Source: Hyphomicrobiales bacterium (lineage in GTDB: Bacteria; Pseudomonadota; Alphaproteobacteria; Rhizobiales; Rhizobiaceae). From it: a stretch of 64,000 nucleotides of DNA. Below the pieces are notes generated by a model. It was not told where the DNA came from. It did no database searches and saw nothing but the letters and a program-made list of their open reading frames with translations. Within the stretch, counting starts at the first letter, position 1. Each line of letters begins with the position of its first letter. Made by a program: the position numbers and the translations under genes. Positions 52,344-61,328 of the stretch are shown piece by piece. The stretch covers positions 124,001 to 188,000 of the forward strand of contig UCEY01000025.1 in NCBI GenBank assembly GCA_900471605.1, given 5' to 3'.

Positions 52344-53401
52344 CAATTGAACTCCGGAACGGTGCGGTCGGCAAAGGGATTAAGGGACAAGGATTCGGCG
52401 TGATGGCAGGCCGCCGCGTGCCCATCGGCCGTGATGGTGCGCAAGACCGGCAGCTCCTGCCTGCAAAGCTCGGTGGCGTAGCGGCAGCGCGGATGAAATG
52501 GGCAGCCGGGAGGCGGATGCGCAGGATCGGCGACCTCGCCGGCAAGCCGGATGCGCGTGCCGTGGCGCCGCAGCCGGGGATCGGCGATCGGCACGGCCGA
52601 GAGCAACGCTTCGGTATAGGGATGGAGCGGGCGCGAGAAGATCAGCTCGGTCGGCGCCTTTTCGACGACCCTTCCGACATACATGACGGCGATATTGTCC
52701 GAGATATGCCGGACGACCGAGAGATCGTGGGCGACGAAGAGATAGGTGAGGCCGAATTGCTCCTGCAGGTCCTGGAGCAGGTTGATGGTTTGCGCCTGCA
52801 CACTGACATCCAGCGCCGAAACGGCTTCGTCGGCGATGACAAGGCGCGGATTGGAGGCCAGCGCCCGCGCAATGCCGATACGTTGCCGCTCCCCGCCCGA
52901 AAAAGCATGCGGGTACCGGCGCATATATTCCGGCCGCAGGCCGACGCTCAGCATGAGATCGGCGACCCGATGCTCAAGCTCCCGGCCCTTGACGATGCCG
53001 TTGACGCTCAGCACTTCGCCGATGATGTCGATGACGGGAAGGCGCGGATTGAGCGAGGATTGAGGATCCTGAAAGACCATGCGCAGGTCGCGGTGGATTT
53101 CGTCGAGTGCCGGACCGGACAGCGCCGCGAGATCGACGGTGCCGCCGCTGCGGTCGCGATAGCGGATTTCGCCGCTGGTCGGCTGGTAGATGCGCAGCAC
53201 CGTGCGCGCAAGCGTGGACTTGCCACAGCCGGATTCCCCGACGATGCCGAGCGTCTCGCCGTCTTCGACGCGGAGAGAGACGCCGTCCACGGCTTTGACG
53301 TGCCCCACGACGTGACGGAACGCGCCCTTGCGGATGGGGAAATGCATCCGGAGATCTTTGAGCTCCAGCAGCGGGCTGCGCGGGGTCTGGGAAACGGCCA
53401 T
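52343..53401 (-). CDS. Oligopeptide/oligosaccharide ABC transporter ATPase (OppF type)
   Basis: A 352-residue ATPase with Walker A GESGCGKS, signature FSGGERQR, Walker [13 protein letters not shown] and the OppF-type C-terminal segment [10 protein letters not shown] with the Cys-rich motif CRYATELC. That motif may hold an iron-sulfur cluster, as found in related peptide ATPases. GGAGG lies before the ATG at 53401, which overlaps the stop of the OppD-like gene (TAATG). It pairs with that protein in the importer. Confidence 0.92.
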   Translation of the reverse strand: MAVSQTPRSPLLELKDLRMHFPIRKGAFRHVVGHVKAVDGVSLRVEDGETLGIVGESGCGKSTLARTVLRIYQPTSGEIRYRDRSGGTVDLAALSGPALDEIHRDLRMVFQDPQSSLNPRLPVIDIIGEVLSVNGIVKGRELEHRVADLMLSVGLRPEYMRRYPHAFSGGERQRIGIARALASNPRLVIADEAVSALDVSVQAQTINLLQDLQEQFGLTYLFVAHDLSVVRHISDNIAVMYVGRVVEKAPTELIFSRPLHPYTEALLSAVPIADPRLRRHGTRIRLAGEVADPAHPPPGCPFHPRCRYATELCRQELPVLRTITADGHAAACHHAESLSLNPFADRTVPEFN

Positions 53402-54450
53402 TATTGTCCTCCCTCGTAAAGCAGACAGCTGACGACATGCCCGTCGCCGATACCGACGGATTGGGGATCCCTTTGATCGCAAAGGCCTGCTCTCGCCTGC
53501 TTGCACCTGGGATGAAAGCTGCAGCCCTGAGGCCGGGCGAAACGCGAGGGCACCATGCCCTCGATGATCGCCAGCCGTTCAGTGGGTTGCCCATGCATGC
53601 GCGGCACCGATTGCAGCAGCGCCTTGGTGTATGGATGGGCCGGCGCATGGAAGATCGTATCGACATCGCCCGCCTCCACCACCCGGCCGACATACATGAC
53701 GACGACCTCGTCGGCGATCTCGGCCACGACACCGAGATCGTGGGTCACGAAGAGCACCGAGAGCCCGAATTCGGCCTGCAGCGAGCCGAGGAGATCCAGG
53801 ATATTGGCCTGGGTGGTGACATCGAGCGCCGTGGTCGGTTCGTCGGCGATCAGGAGCTTCGGCCGGCAAGCGAGCGCCAGTGCGATGCAGACGCGCTGGC
53901 GCATGCCGCCGGAAAACTGGAAGGCATAACTGTCCATCCGCTCCGCCGGCCGGGGAATGCCGACCAGAGCAAGCGTTTCGATCGCATGTTCGCGCGCTTC
54001 CTTCTTTCCCATCTTCAGATGCAGGCGGATCACTTCCATCATCTGGTTGCCGATCGTATGGACGGGCGAAAGCGCCGCCATCGGCTCCTGGCTGATCAGG
54101 CCGATCTGGGCGCCGCGGATCGCCCGCATGTCGCGTCCGCGCGGATCAAGCGAGGCGAGATCGATGGCGGGCGCCGCCGGATCGGGCCGATAGCGGATGG
54201 CGCCGGAAACGATGCGTCCGCCGCGCGGGACCTGGTTGAGGATCGAGCGGCCGGTAATGCTCTTGCCGGAGCCGGATTCGCCGACGACGCAGACCGTCTT
54301 GCCCCGCGGGATGGAAAACGAAACGCCATCGACCGCCCTGATGGAACCCGCTCCGCCGAAGAAATGGGTCCTGAGATCGTCGACTTCGATCAGCAGATCG
54401 CGTTCCGCGAGCCTTCCGCCGGCCATGGCGAAATCGGGATCAGTATTCAT
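53401..54450 (-). CDS. Oligopeptide/oligosaccharide ABC transporter ATPase (OppD type)
   Basis: Partner ATPase of about 349 residues. Walker A is GESGSGKS, the signature FSGGMRQR, Walker [13 protein letters not shown], and the C-terminal [16 protein letters not shown] is again Cys-rich. The start is uncertain: ATG codons at 54477, 54465, 54450 and 54426 are in frame, none has a clear ribosome site, and 54450 overlaps the permease by 11 bases. The ATPase fold itself begins after the last of these. Translation is probably coupled to the permease. Confidence 0.88.
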   Translation of the reverse strand: MNTDPDFAMAGGRLAERDLLIEVDDLRTHFFGGAGSIRAVDGVSFSIPRGKTVCVVGESGSGKSITGRSILNQVPRGGRIVSGAIRYRPDPAAPAIDLASLDPRGRDMRAIRGAQIGLISQEPMAALSPVHTIGNQMMEVIRLHLKMGKKEAREHAIETLALVGIPRPAERMDSYAFQFSGGMRQRVCIALALACRPKLLIADEPTTALDVTTQANILDLLGSLQAEFGLSVLFVTHDLGVVAEIADEVVVMYVGRVVEAGDVDTIFHAPAHPYTKALLQSVPRMHGQPTERLAIIEGMVPSRFARPQGCSFHPRCKQARAGLCDQRDPQSVGIGDGHVVSCLLYEGGQ

Positions 54451-55573
54451 AGGGATCTGCAGCATCGCGGAGTCCATCACCGAGGAAATTGAGGGCGAGC
54501 ACCGTGACGATGACCGCCAGGCCCGGAAGAAACAGCCAGGGCGCGCTCGAGACGGCGAGAATGTTCTGCGCCTCCTGGAGCAGCACGCCCCAGCTCACCA
54601 CCGGGGGGCGCAGGCCGATACCGAGGAAGGAGAGCGCGGTTTCGGCGAGGATCATCGTCGGGATGGCGAGCGTGACCGAGGCGATGATATGGCTCATGAA
54701 GGAGGGAACCATGTGCCGCCAGATGATGCGCATCCGCGAACAGCCATCGAGGCCCGCGGCGATCACGAAGTCCTCTGTCTTCAGCGACAGGAAGCGGCCG
54801 CGCACCACCCGCGCCAGATCGGTCCACCCGATCAGCGACAGGATGACCGTGATCCAGAGATAGACGAGAACCGGATCGGCGCTGATCGGCACGGCCGCCG
54901 CAAGGCCCATCCACAACGGGATCGTCGGGATCGAATTGATCAGTTCGATAGAACGCTGGATCACATCGTCGACCCAGCCACCGTAGAGGCCGGAGATACC
55001 ACCCAGGATGATGCCGAGAACGAGACTGATCGCCACTCCGATCAGGCCAACGGACATGGAAACGCGGGTACCGTGTACCGTCCGGCTGAAGACGTCCCGG
55101 CCCAGGCGGTCGGCCCCGAACAGATAGAATGGCTTGCCCGGTTCGGTCGGGCCGATGAGGTGCCGGTCCAGATCGAACAGCCCCCAGAGCCGATAGGGTT
55201 CGCCTTTGACGAAGAAGCCGACGGGAATGAGCACGGCCGGATCGGGGGAATAATTGCGGTTGAGCGCAATCGGATCGATCTTCATCGAATAACCGTTCAC
55301 ATAGAGCGGATAAAACTGCCCGGCGGCGTCATAACCGGCAATCTTCAGCTGTTGTGGCGGTGCGTAGGTGTAGCGCGAATCGTAGGTCTGCGATGAGACC
55401 GGGGCGAGAACCTCGGCAAACAGGGCGACCAGATAAATCAGGAGGATGACGACGCCTGCCGCCAGCGCCAAACGATGGCGGCAGAAGCGGCGCCAGATCA
55501 GTTTCCACTGCCCGGCGACGGCATCGGAATTGCGAACGGCTTCCGGCGCCAGCGCGATGACTTGGTCGGTCAT
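54440..55573 (-). CDS. Oligopeptide/oligosaccharide ABC transporter permease (OppC type)
   Basis: A 377-residue permease, longer than usual because of an extended periplasmic segment (about residues 60-130) after the first helix. LFGADRLGRDVFSRTVHGTRVSM near 150 and ALSFLGIGLRPPVVSWG near 320 are OppC hallmarks (GADRLGRDVFSR and FLGIGLRPP seen). AAGGA precedes the ATG. The extended loop is common in transporters annotated for oligosaccharides. Confidence 0.92.
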   Translation of the reverse strand: MTDQVIALAPEAVRNSDAVAGQWKLIWRRFCRHRLALAAGVVILLIYLVALFAEVLAPVSSQTYDSRYTYAPPQQLKIAGYDAAGQFYPLYVNGYSMKIDPIALNRNYSPDPAVLIPVGFFVKGEPYRLWGLFDLDRHLIGPTEPGKPFYLFGADRLGRDVFSRTVHGTRVSMSVGLIGVAISLVLGIILGGISGLYGGWVDDVIQRSIELINSIPTIPLWMGLAAAVPISADPVLVYLWITVILSLIGWTDLARVVRGRFLSLKTEDFVIAAGLDGCSRMRIIWRHMVPSFMSHIIASVTLAIPTMILAETALSFLGIGLRPPVVSWGVLLQEAQNILAVSSAPWLFLPGLAVIVTVLALNFLGDGLRDAADPYEY

Positions 55574-55585
55574 GGTTATCGTCCT

Positions 55586-56572
55586 TCAGCCGTTGCGAAT
55601 ACGTGGATCGAGCCAGGCGAGCAGCAGATCGGAAATCAGCGTGCCGATGAGGGTCAACATGCTCATCAGCAGGATGAAGGTGCCGGCCAGATACATGTCC
55701 TGGGCAAAAAGGGCATTGAGCAGAAGCGGGCCCGTAATCGGCAGGCTGAGGACGATGGAAACCACCACCGAACCCGAAACCAGGTGCGGCAGCACCCAGC
55801 CGACGGTCGACACGAACGGGTTGAGCGCCACCCGCACCGGATATTTCAGCAGCAGCCGGATTTCGCTCAGGCCCCGAGCGCGGGCCATGTCGACATAAGG
55901 CTTGTTGAGCTCATCAAGGAGATTGGCCCGCATGATGCGGATCAAGGCCGCCGTGGCGCCCGTGCCGAGCACGATGACGGGAATCCACATATGCGAGATC
56001 AGATCGCCGAGCTTGGCCCAGCTCCAGGCCGCGTTGATATAAAGGGGCGAGAACAGGCCGCCGACGCTTTGGCCGAGATACTGGGCCGAGACGAACATCA
56101 GCACGAGCGCCAGCAGGAAGTTCGGAATGGCAAGTCCGAGGAACCCGAAGAAGGTGGCGAAATAATCGCCCACCGAATATTGCCGCACCGCCGAATAGAT
56201 CCCGATCGGAAAGGCCACCGCCCAGACGAAAAGCAGCGTGGTGACCGAGACCACCATCGTCAGGCTCATGCGCGCCCAGATCAGCTCGCTGACGGGTTTG
56301 TTCCAATCGAAGGATTGGCCGAAATCGCCGCGCAGCAGGATGCCGCTGATCCATTTCCAGTATTGGACGGCCCAGGGCTGGTCGAGTCCGTAGCGTTCGC
56401 GCAGGCCGGCGATGACGCCAGGGTCGATGGTCTCGCTCTGCGAAGCCAAGCGCGCGGTCATCGCGGTCAGGAAATCGCCGGGCGGCAACTGGATGATGAT
56501 GAAGGTCACGACCGAGATCGCGAACATCATCGGGATCATGTAAAGCAGACGTCTGATGATGAAGCCGGCCAT
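55586..56572 (-). CDS. Oligopeptide/oligosaccharide ABC transporter permease (OppB type)
   Basis: A 328-residue permease. The first helix is FIIRRLLYMIPMMFAISVVTFIIIQL (residues 4-29), followed by the periplasmic ERYGLDQPWAVQYWKWI typical of OppB. The ATPase-contact loop reads YVDMARARGLSEIRLLLKYP. AAGGAG lies 8 bases before the ATG at 56572; a TTG six bases earlier is not used. It follows the binding-protein gene after a 9-bp hairpin. Confidence 0.92.
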   Translation of the reverse strand: MAGFIIRRLLYMIPMMFAISVVTFIIIQLPPGDFLTAMTARLASQSETIDPGVIAGLRERYGLDQPWAVQYWKWISGILLRGDFGQSFDWNKPVSELIWARMSLTMVVSVTTLLFVWAVAFPIGIYSAVRQYSVGDYFATFFGFLGLAIPNFLLALVLMFVSAQYLGQSVGGLFSPLYINAAWSWAKLGDLISHMWIPVIVLGTGATAALIRIMRANLLDELNKPYVDMARARGLSEIRLLLKYPVRVALNPFVSTVGWVLPHLVSGSVVVSIVLSLPITGPLLLNALFAQDMYLAGTFILLMSMLTLIGTLISDLLLAWLDPRIRNG

Positions 56573-56633
56573 GTTCAAGCTCCTTCAACCGGCAAAAGCC
56601 GATCGGACTGGGTGATGGGGCGGGGCTGGAGGT

Positions 56634-56659
56634 GGAATGGCGCCAGCCGACGCCATTCC
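56634..56659 (-). terminator. Intra-operon hairpin after the binding-protein gene
   Basis: GGAATGGCG (56634-56642) and CGCCATTCC (56651-56659) form a perfect 9-bp stem with an 8-base loop, between the binding-protein stop and the OppB-like start on the minus strand. Confidence 0.6.
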
Positions 56660-56678
56660 CTCGATCGGGCGCGATCGA

Positions 56679-58601
56679 CTATTTGTAGTAGAAGGTCTCC
56701 GGCTTCGCCGGTCCCGGCGTCATGTAGAACGACGTGCTGGGGATGACCTTGGGGACATTGCGCATATTGGTCTTGACGATGCCGACCCGATCCGGCTCCA
56801 GGTTGGTGCCTATGACGTAGAATTCGTCGCGCGTGATCGCCAGCAGTTCCTTCATCGCTTCGAGCTGCTTTGCGAGGGTCGGCGCTTTCTGCACCTGCTG
56901 GTAGAGATCCATCTGCTTTTTGGCGGCGGCGCTCGGTTCCTGGGCGTTCGGATCCTTGGGGTTCTGGTAGTAGAGCCCCCAGGCGGTGGCGAAGCTCGAT
57001 TCATATTCGTGCGGGAAATACCATTTGGGATCGAGCAGGCCGAGGAAGTCGTAGCCGCCGCCGCCAACCCATGCCAGGCCGTCATTGTCGTTGTTCTGCA
57101 GACGGGAGAAGATCAGCGACCGTTCCGCCGGGCGCGGCTGCATGTCGATGCCGACCGCCTTCCAATAACGCTGGATCAGCTCGAGGGCATCGACCTGGAT
57201 CGGGCTTCCGGTCAGCGCATCGATCGCGAAGGTGATGCGCTTGCCGTCCTGGCCAAGGCGGAAACCTTCGGCGTCGCGCTTGGTCAGTCCCGCCTTGTCG
57301 AGATGCTGATTGGCGAGCTTGACATCATATTCGAGATATTGCGTCGCCATCTTCTCGTCGTAGAGCGCGGTGCCTTCGCGCGGCGCCGCCTGATAGGGCT
57401 TGGCCTGCCCGGCATAGATCAGCTGGTTCAGCTCTTCGCGGTTGATGGCGTAGCTCAGACCGATGCGGAAATCCTTGTTTGAGAAAACGGCGCGCAATGC
57501 CGGGTTCTTATGGGTCTGGTTCAGGGTGATCAGCAGGGCGTTCGACCAGGCCGGCCGTGCGATGAACAGTCCGTAGCCGCCCTTCTGCTGGTTCTGCACG
57601 ATCACGGCGCGGGCATCCGTCGTCTCGATGAAGCGGTTCTGCATGTCGATTTCGCCGCTGATCGCCTTCAGGATGATCGCCTGGGTATCCTGCATCACAT
57701 CGATGGTCACGCGGTCGAAATACGGCAGCTGGTTTCCGGACGTATCCACCTTGGCGTAGTAAGGATTGCGCTCGGCGGCGACCTGGGTCGTACCGTTGTA
57801 GGGCGCGGTCAGAACCCAGGCGTCGAGCGTCGGGCGGCCGAGGTCGCGCCAGCGGCCGGGAAAACCGATCTTGTTGTTGAAGAGCTGGGCCCAGTCGGTG
57901 GCGCCGGCCGCCTTCACCAGCGCGTCGATGCCGTTGGGATTGAAATCCTTGTGGAACTGCTTGAGGTAGTGTGCCGGTGCGGCCGCCAGGATGTCGGAGC
58001 CACGCACTGTCGCCATGTTCATCAGGAACAGACCATTCGGCGCGGCAAACTTGAAGACGACCTTGTAGTCGTCGATCTTATCGACCACGACGGGCTTGCC
58101 GCCGGCGATCAGCCAGTCCGGTGCTGCGGGCGTGATCTTGGTGTTACGCAGCACGTTCTCATTCCACCAGACCAAATCGTCGGCGTTAAAGGGCGCGCCG
58201 TCCGACCAGCGCGTGCCTTCCCGCAGGGTAAACGTATATTCGGTGGCATTGTCGTTGACCTCGACGCTCTTGGCGATGTCGGGGATCACTTCGGTCCATT
58301 CCGGGTTCCAGCGGACCAGCCTTGTATAGCCGATCGACCGTTCGATCTCGCTGTCGCCGCCTCCGAAAGTCGCCGTTCGCCAGGTGCCGCCATAGGTGCC
58401 GACCGATTCAAGCGGCTTGAGGACCAGCGGCTCCCTGGGCAGTCGCTTTTCCACCGGTGGCAACTTGCCGGCAGCGGCCAGCGCCTTGAGTTCGGGCGCC
58501 TCCTGAAAGCCCAGCGCAGCACCGGCCCAGCCAGCGGCGATAAGGATCGTCGCGGCTACGGTCGAGACGACCTGCCGCCGTAGAGTTCTGACCTGATGCA
58601 T
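56679..58601 (-). CDS. Oligopeptide/oligosaccharide ABC transporter substrate-binding protein
   Basis: A 640-residue periplasmic binding protein of the SBP_bac_5 family, about 100 residues longer than typical DppA. The N-terminus has basic residues and a hydrophobic stretch (VVSTVAATILIAAGWAGAAL), then a probable cleavage after ALG or nearby. GTYGGTWRTATFGGGD and FTLREGTRWSDGAPFNADDLVWW are seen (as GTRWSDGAPF). These long members often serve oligosaccharides. GGGAGGGG precedes the ATG at 58601. First gene of the operon, divergent from the LacI and fucosidase genes. Confidence 0.92.
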   Translation of the reverse strand: MHQVRTLRRQVVSTVAATILIAAGWAGAALGFQEAPELKALAAAGKLPPVEKRLPREPLVLKPLESVGTYGGTWRTATFGGGDSEIERSIGYTRLVRWNPEWTEVIPDIAKSVEVNDNATEYTFTLREGTRWSDGAPFNADDLVWWNENVLRNTKITPAAPDWLIAGGKPVVVDKIDDYKVVFKFAAPNGLFLMNMATVRGSDILAAAPAHYLKQFHKDFNPNGIDALVKAAGATDWAQLFNNKIGFPGRWRDLGRPTLDAWVLTAPYNGTTQVAAERNPYYAKVDTSGNQLPYFDRVTIDVMQDTQAIILKAISGEIDMQNRFIETTDARAVIVQNQQKGGYGLFIARPAWSNALLITLNQTHKNPALRAVFSNKDFRIGLSYAINREELNQLIYAGQAKPYQAAPREGTALYDEKMATQYLEYDVKLANQHLDKAGLTKRDAEGFRLGQDGKRITFAIDALTGSPIQVDALELIQRYWKAVGIDMQPRPAERSLIFSRLQNNDNDGLAWVGGGGYDFLGLLDPKWYFPHEYESSFATAWGLYYQNPKDPNAQEPSAAAKKQMDLYQQVQKAPTLAKQLEAMKELLAITRDEFYVIGTNLEPDRVGIVKTNMRNVPKVIPSTSFYMTPGPAKPETFYYK

Positions 58602-58628
58602 GTTCCCCTCCCAAGGATCTCGCTCTAG

Positions 58629-58762
58629 GTTATCGTTAACGTATTCTCCTCATCTTTTTACGTTATCGTTACCGTTCATTTTTGTCAAAAAGATTCTATT
58701 GCCGCGCCGATATCCCAAATAGCCTTGGATTTTCCGAGGATTATGATAGTTATCGTTACCGT
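58629..58762. promoter_or_regulatory. Three operator-like repeats in the divergent promoter
   Basis: GTTATCGTTAACGT (58629-58642), GTTATCGTTACCGT (58662-58675) and GTTATCGTTACCGT (58749-58762) are three same-strand copies, two identical and one differing at one base. The CGTTAACG core of the first is palindromic, as expected for LacI-type sites. The copies are 33 and 87 bases apart, near whole helical turns, which would allow looping. They lie between the binding-protein gene and the lacI-type gene at 58795, the likely source of the binding protein. Confidence 0.75.
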
Positions 58763-58794
58763 AAGTGCTACGACCGCGCCTGAGAGATATTCCG

Positions 58795-59802
58795 TTGAAC
58801 CGACCTAAAGACCCAGAATCGAAAATCACCATCGCGGACGTCGCCCGCGCCGCCGGCGTGTCACCGATGACCGTGTCGCGCGTGCTCAACGACCAGGGCG
58901 GCGCCAGTGCGGAAACCACGCAACGCATTCTTCTGGCGGCGAACGAGCTGAACTACCGACCCAATCCCTTTGCGCGCGGACTGCGATCGGACCGATCGAG
59001 GACCATCGGTCTCCTCGTTCCCGACATCACCAACCCATTCTTCCCGGAAGTCATCCGCGGAGCGGAGGATGCCGCAAGCGTTGCCGGCTACAACCTGCTC
59101 TTGTCGAATGTCGTCGAAAACAGCAAACGGGAAGAGGAGCTGATCGAGGCGCTGCTGCGGCATCGGGTCGACGGGATCATCGTCTGCAGCTCGCGACTTC
59201 CCGACGCCACCCTGCACAAGGTACTCGCGCCCCACCGCGCCGCCGTGCTCATCAACCGCGAAGCCCCGAACGAAATCGCGGGAACCATCGTGACGGATTA
59301 CGAGATCGGCGCATCGCGAGCCATCGACCATCTGGTCGAACGAGGACGCCGCAGAATCGCGATCATTGCCGGGCCGCGCAGTTCGTTCGGCGGCAAGAGC
59401 CGCCTGGTTGGTTTCCGTAAGACATTCGCCGCCCACGGTCTCGAGGCACAGGCGATCGTTTATTGCGATCCGACCGCCGCCGGCGGACAGGCGGCAGCGG
59501 CGCAATTGCTGGCGGAAGCCCCCGGCATCGATGCCATGATATGCTACAACGACCTCAACGCGATCGGCGCCATGAAGGCCTGCCGCGCGGCCGGCATTTC
59601 CATTCCCGAACAAATCGCGCTGGTCGGCTTCGACGACATTCCGACCGCCGAACTGCTCTCGCCGGCACTCACCACGCTGCGCGTGCAGAAGCGGGAAATG
59701 GGGGAGGAAGCCGTACGGCTGCTGCTGAACCGCATCGCCACCAAAAAACGTCAGCATGGCATCGTGATCGTCCCCGAACTCATCATCCGCGAGACGACCT
59801 GA
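58795..59802 (+). CDS. LacI-family transcriptional regulator
   Basis: A repressor of about 335 residues with the LacI helix-turn-helix ITIADVARAAGVSPMTVSRVL and hinge LNYRPNPFARGLRSDRS. It is followed by a sugar-binding domain with DITNPFFPEVIRGAED and the later GFDDIPTAELLSPALTTL. A TTG start at 58795 with GAGAG 8 bases upstream is preferred. A GTG at 58765 lies only 2 bases beyond an operator copy and would leave no leader. It is in one operon with the fucosidase gene and divergent from the transporter operon, and it probably represses both. Confidence 0.87.
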   Translation: MNRPKDPESKITIADVARAAGVSPMTVSRVLNDQGGASAETTQRILLAANELNYRPNPFARGLRSDRSRTIGLLVPDITNPFFPEVIRGAEDAASVAGYNLLLSNVVENSKREEELIEALLRHRVDGIIVCSSRLPDATLHKVLAPHRAAVLINREAPNEIAGTIVTDYEIGASRAIDHLVERGRRRIAIIAGPRSSFGGKSRLVGFRKTFAAHGLEAQAIVYCDPTAAGGQAAAAQLLAEAPGIDAMICYNDLNAIGAMKACRAAGISIPEQIALVGFDDIPTAELLSPALTTLRVQKREMGEEAVRLLLNRIATKKRQHGIVIVPELIIRETT

Positions 59803-59828
59803 ACATCAAGATCAACAGGAGGATATCG

Positions 59829-61166
59829 ATGGACGCCGGCAACTTGCAGTCACTGGCCTTGCCCGAGGAGAAGAAGAAATGGTTCGTTCACGAGCGTTTC
59901 GGCATGTTCGTGCATTGGGGGCTTTACGCGCTGCCTGCCCGCCATGAATGGGTCAAGAGCCGCGAAGAGCTGAACGACGCCGACTACCAGAGATATTTCG
60001 ATCACTTCGATCCCGATCTCTACGACCCGCGCGAATGGGCAAGACGCGCCAAGGCCGCGGGCATGAAATACGTGGTGCTGACGACCAAGCACCATGAGGG
60101 CTTCTGCCTCTGGGATACCAAGGCCACCGACTTCAAGGTGACCAACACGCCCTACGGAAAGGACCTGCTGCGCCCGTTCGTCGAGGCCTTCCGTGCGGAG
60201 GGCTTGAGGATCGGCTTCTACTATTCGCTGATCGACTGGCATCATCCCGACTTCACCGTCGATCCGCGCCACCCGCAGCGCAACCATCCCGATGCAGCGA
60301 AGATCAATGAAGGCCGGGACATGCGGCGGTACGCGGCCTTCATGCGCGAGCAGGTGCGCGAACTGCTGACCGAATTCGGACAGATCGACATCATGTGGTT
60401 CGACTTCAGCTATCCGCAGTGGAAGCTAGGAGAACTGGTCGGCAAGGGCAATCAGGATTGGGAAAGCGAGAAACTCGTGCGCCTTGTGCGCGAACTCGCT
60501 CCGGACATCATCATCAACAACCGGCTCGATCTCGCAGGCCTGCAGGCTGACATCGTGACCCCGGAACAATATGTGCCCCGTGCCTGGCCGAAACGCGACG
60601 GCAGACGTGTCGTCTGGGAAGCCTGTCATACGCTCAGCGGTTCCTGGGGCTACCACCGCGACGAGGATACCTGGAAAAGCACGGAGCAACTGGTGCAGAT
60701 ATTGGTCGGCAGCGTCGCCATGGGCGGCAACCTGCTGATGAATGTCGGGCCGACGGCTCGCGGCACCCTCGACCACCGCGCGATCGCCGCCCTTGGCGCC
60801 TACGAGGAATGGATGGCGCTGCACGAGCGCAGCATCGTCGGCTGCACCCAGTCCGGCTTCACCGCTCCACCCGATTGCCGCCTGACGCAGAACGGCGATC
60901 GCCTCTATATCCACCTCTTCAACTGGCCCTACCGCCACCTGCATTTCGATGCCCTGGCGGGGAAAATCGAATATGCGCAGTTCCTGCACGACGCCAGCGA
61001 AGTGACTTGGTTGCGCCCCTCCGCCAACACCTTGTGGACGAACACGCAGTTCCCGGTGGCCGAGGACGAACTGACATTCGTCCTGCCGGTGCGCCGCCCC
61101 AAGGTCGTGGTGCCGGTCATCGAGGTCAAGCTCAAGGCAGGAACCACCCCTCCCCTTCAGGATTGA
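59829..61166 (+). CDS. GH29 alpha-L-fucosidase
   Basis: A 445-residue retaining glycosidase that removes terminal L-fucose (or L-galactose-like) residues. The N-terminal (beta/alpha)8 domain has RFGMFVHWGLYA at 23-34 and TTKHHEGFCLW at 85-95. The nucleophile Asp192 lies in IDIMWFDFSYP. A C-terminal beta-sandwich follows from about 340. No signal peptide is present, so it acts on imported oligosaccharide. AGGAGG lies 6 bases before the ATG at 59829. It follows the LacI gene after 26 bases and is the likely partner of the iduronidase-like enzyme at 49579. Confidence 0.93.
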   Translation: MDAGNLQSLALPEEKKKWFVHERFGMFVHWGLYALPARHEWVKSREELNDADYQRYFDHFDPDLYDPREWARRAKAAGMKYVVLTTKHHEGFCLWDTKATDFKVTNTPYGKDLLRPFVEAFRAEGLRIGFYYSLIDWHHPDFTVDPRHPQRNHPDAAKINEGRDMRRYAAFMREQVRELLTEFGQIDIMWFDFSYPQWKLGELVGKGNQDWESEKLVRLVRELAPDIIINNRLDLAGLQADIVTPEQYVPRAWPKRDGRRVVWEACHTLSGSWGYHRDEDTWKSTEQLVQILVGSVAMGGNLLMNVGPTARGTLDHRAIAALGAYEEWMALHERSIVGCTQSGFTAPPDCRLTQNGDRLYIHLFNWPYRHLHFDALAGKIEYAQFLHDASEVTWLRPSANTLWTNTQFPVAEDELTFVLPVRRPKVVVPVIEVKLKAGTTPPLQD

Positions 61167-61187
61167 AGAGAGCGTCACGTGTGAAAT

Positions 61188-61213
61188 TTCCGGGGCCGCG
61201 CTCGGCCCCGGAA
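61188..61213 (+). terminator. Hairpin after the fucosidase gene
   Basis: TTCCGGGGCCG (61188-61198) and CGGCCCCGGAA (61203-61213) form a perfect 11-bp stem with a CGCT loop, 22 bases after the fucosidase stop. It probably ends the LacI-fucosidase transcript, although no T-run follows. Confidence 0.6.
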
Positions 61214-61328
61214 CTCAGCGACCTTCGTCGCAGGTCATTAGGCTGCCGGAAGCCGTCAACAATTCCCGGTGGTATTGCTTATCGCAAGCAACTGTGCTGC
61301 ACTATTCGCCTGTCGTGGGGGCGCGGGC

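Noticed and set aside
58629-58762. Short CRISPR-like array
   Set aside because: Only three 14-base copies with unequal spacing, in a divergent promoter next to a LacI gene; operator sites explain them.
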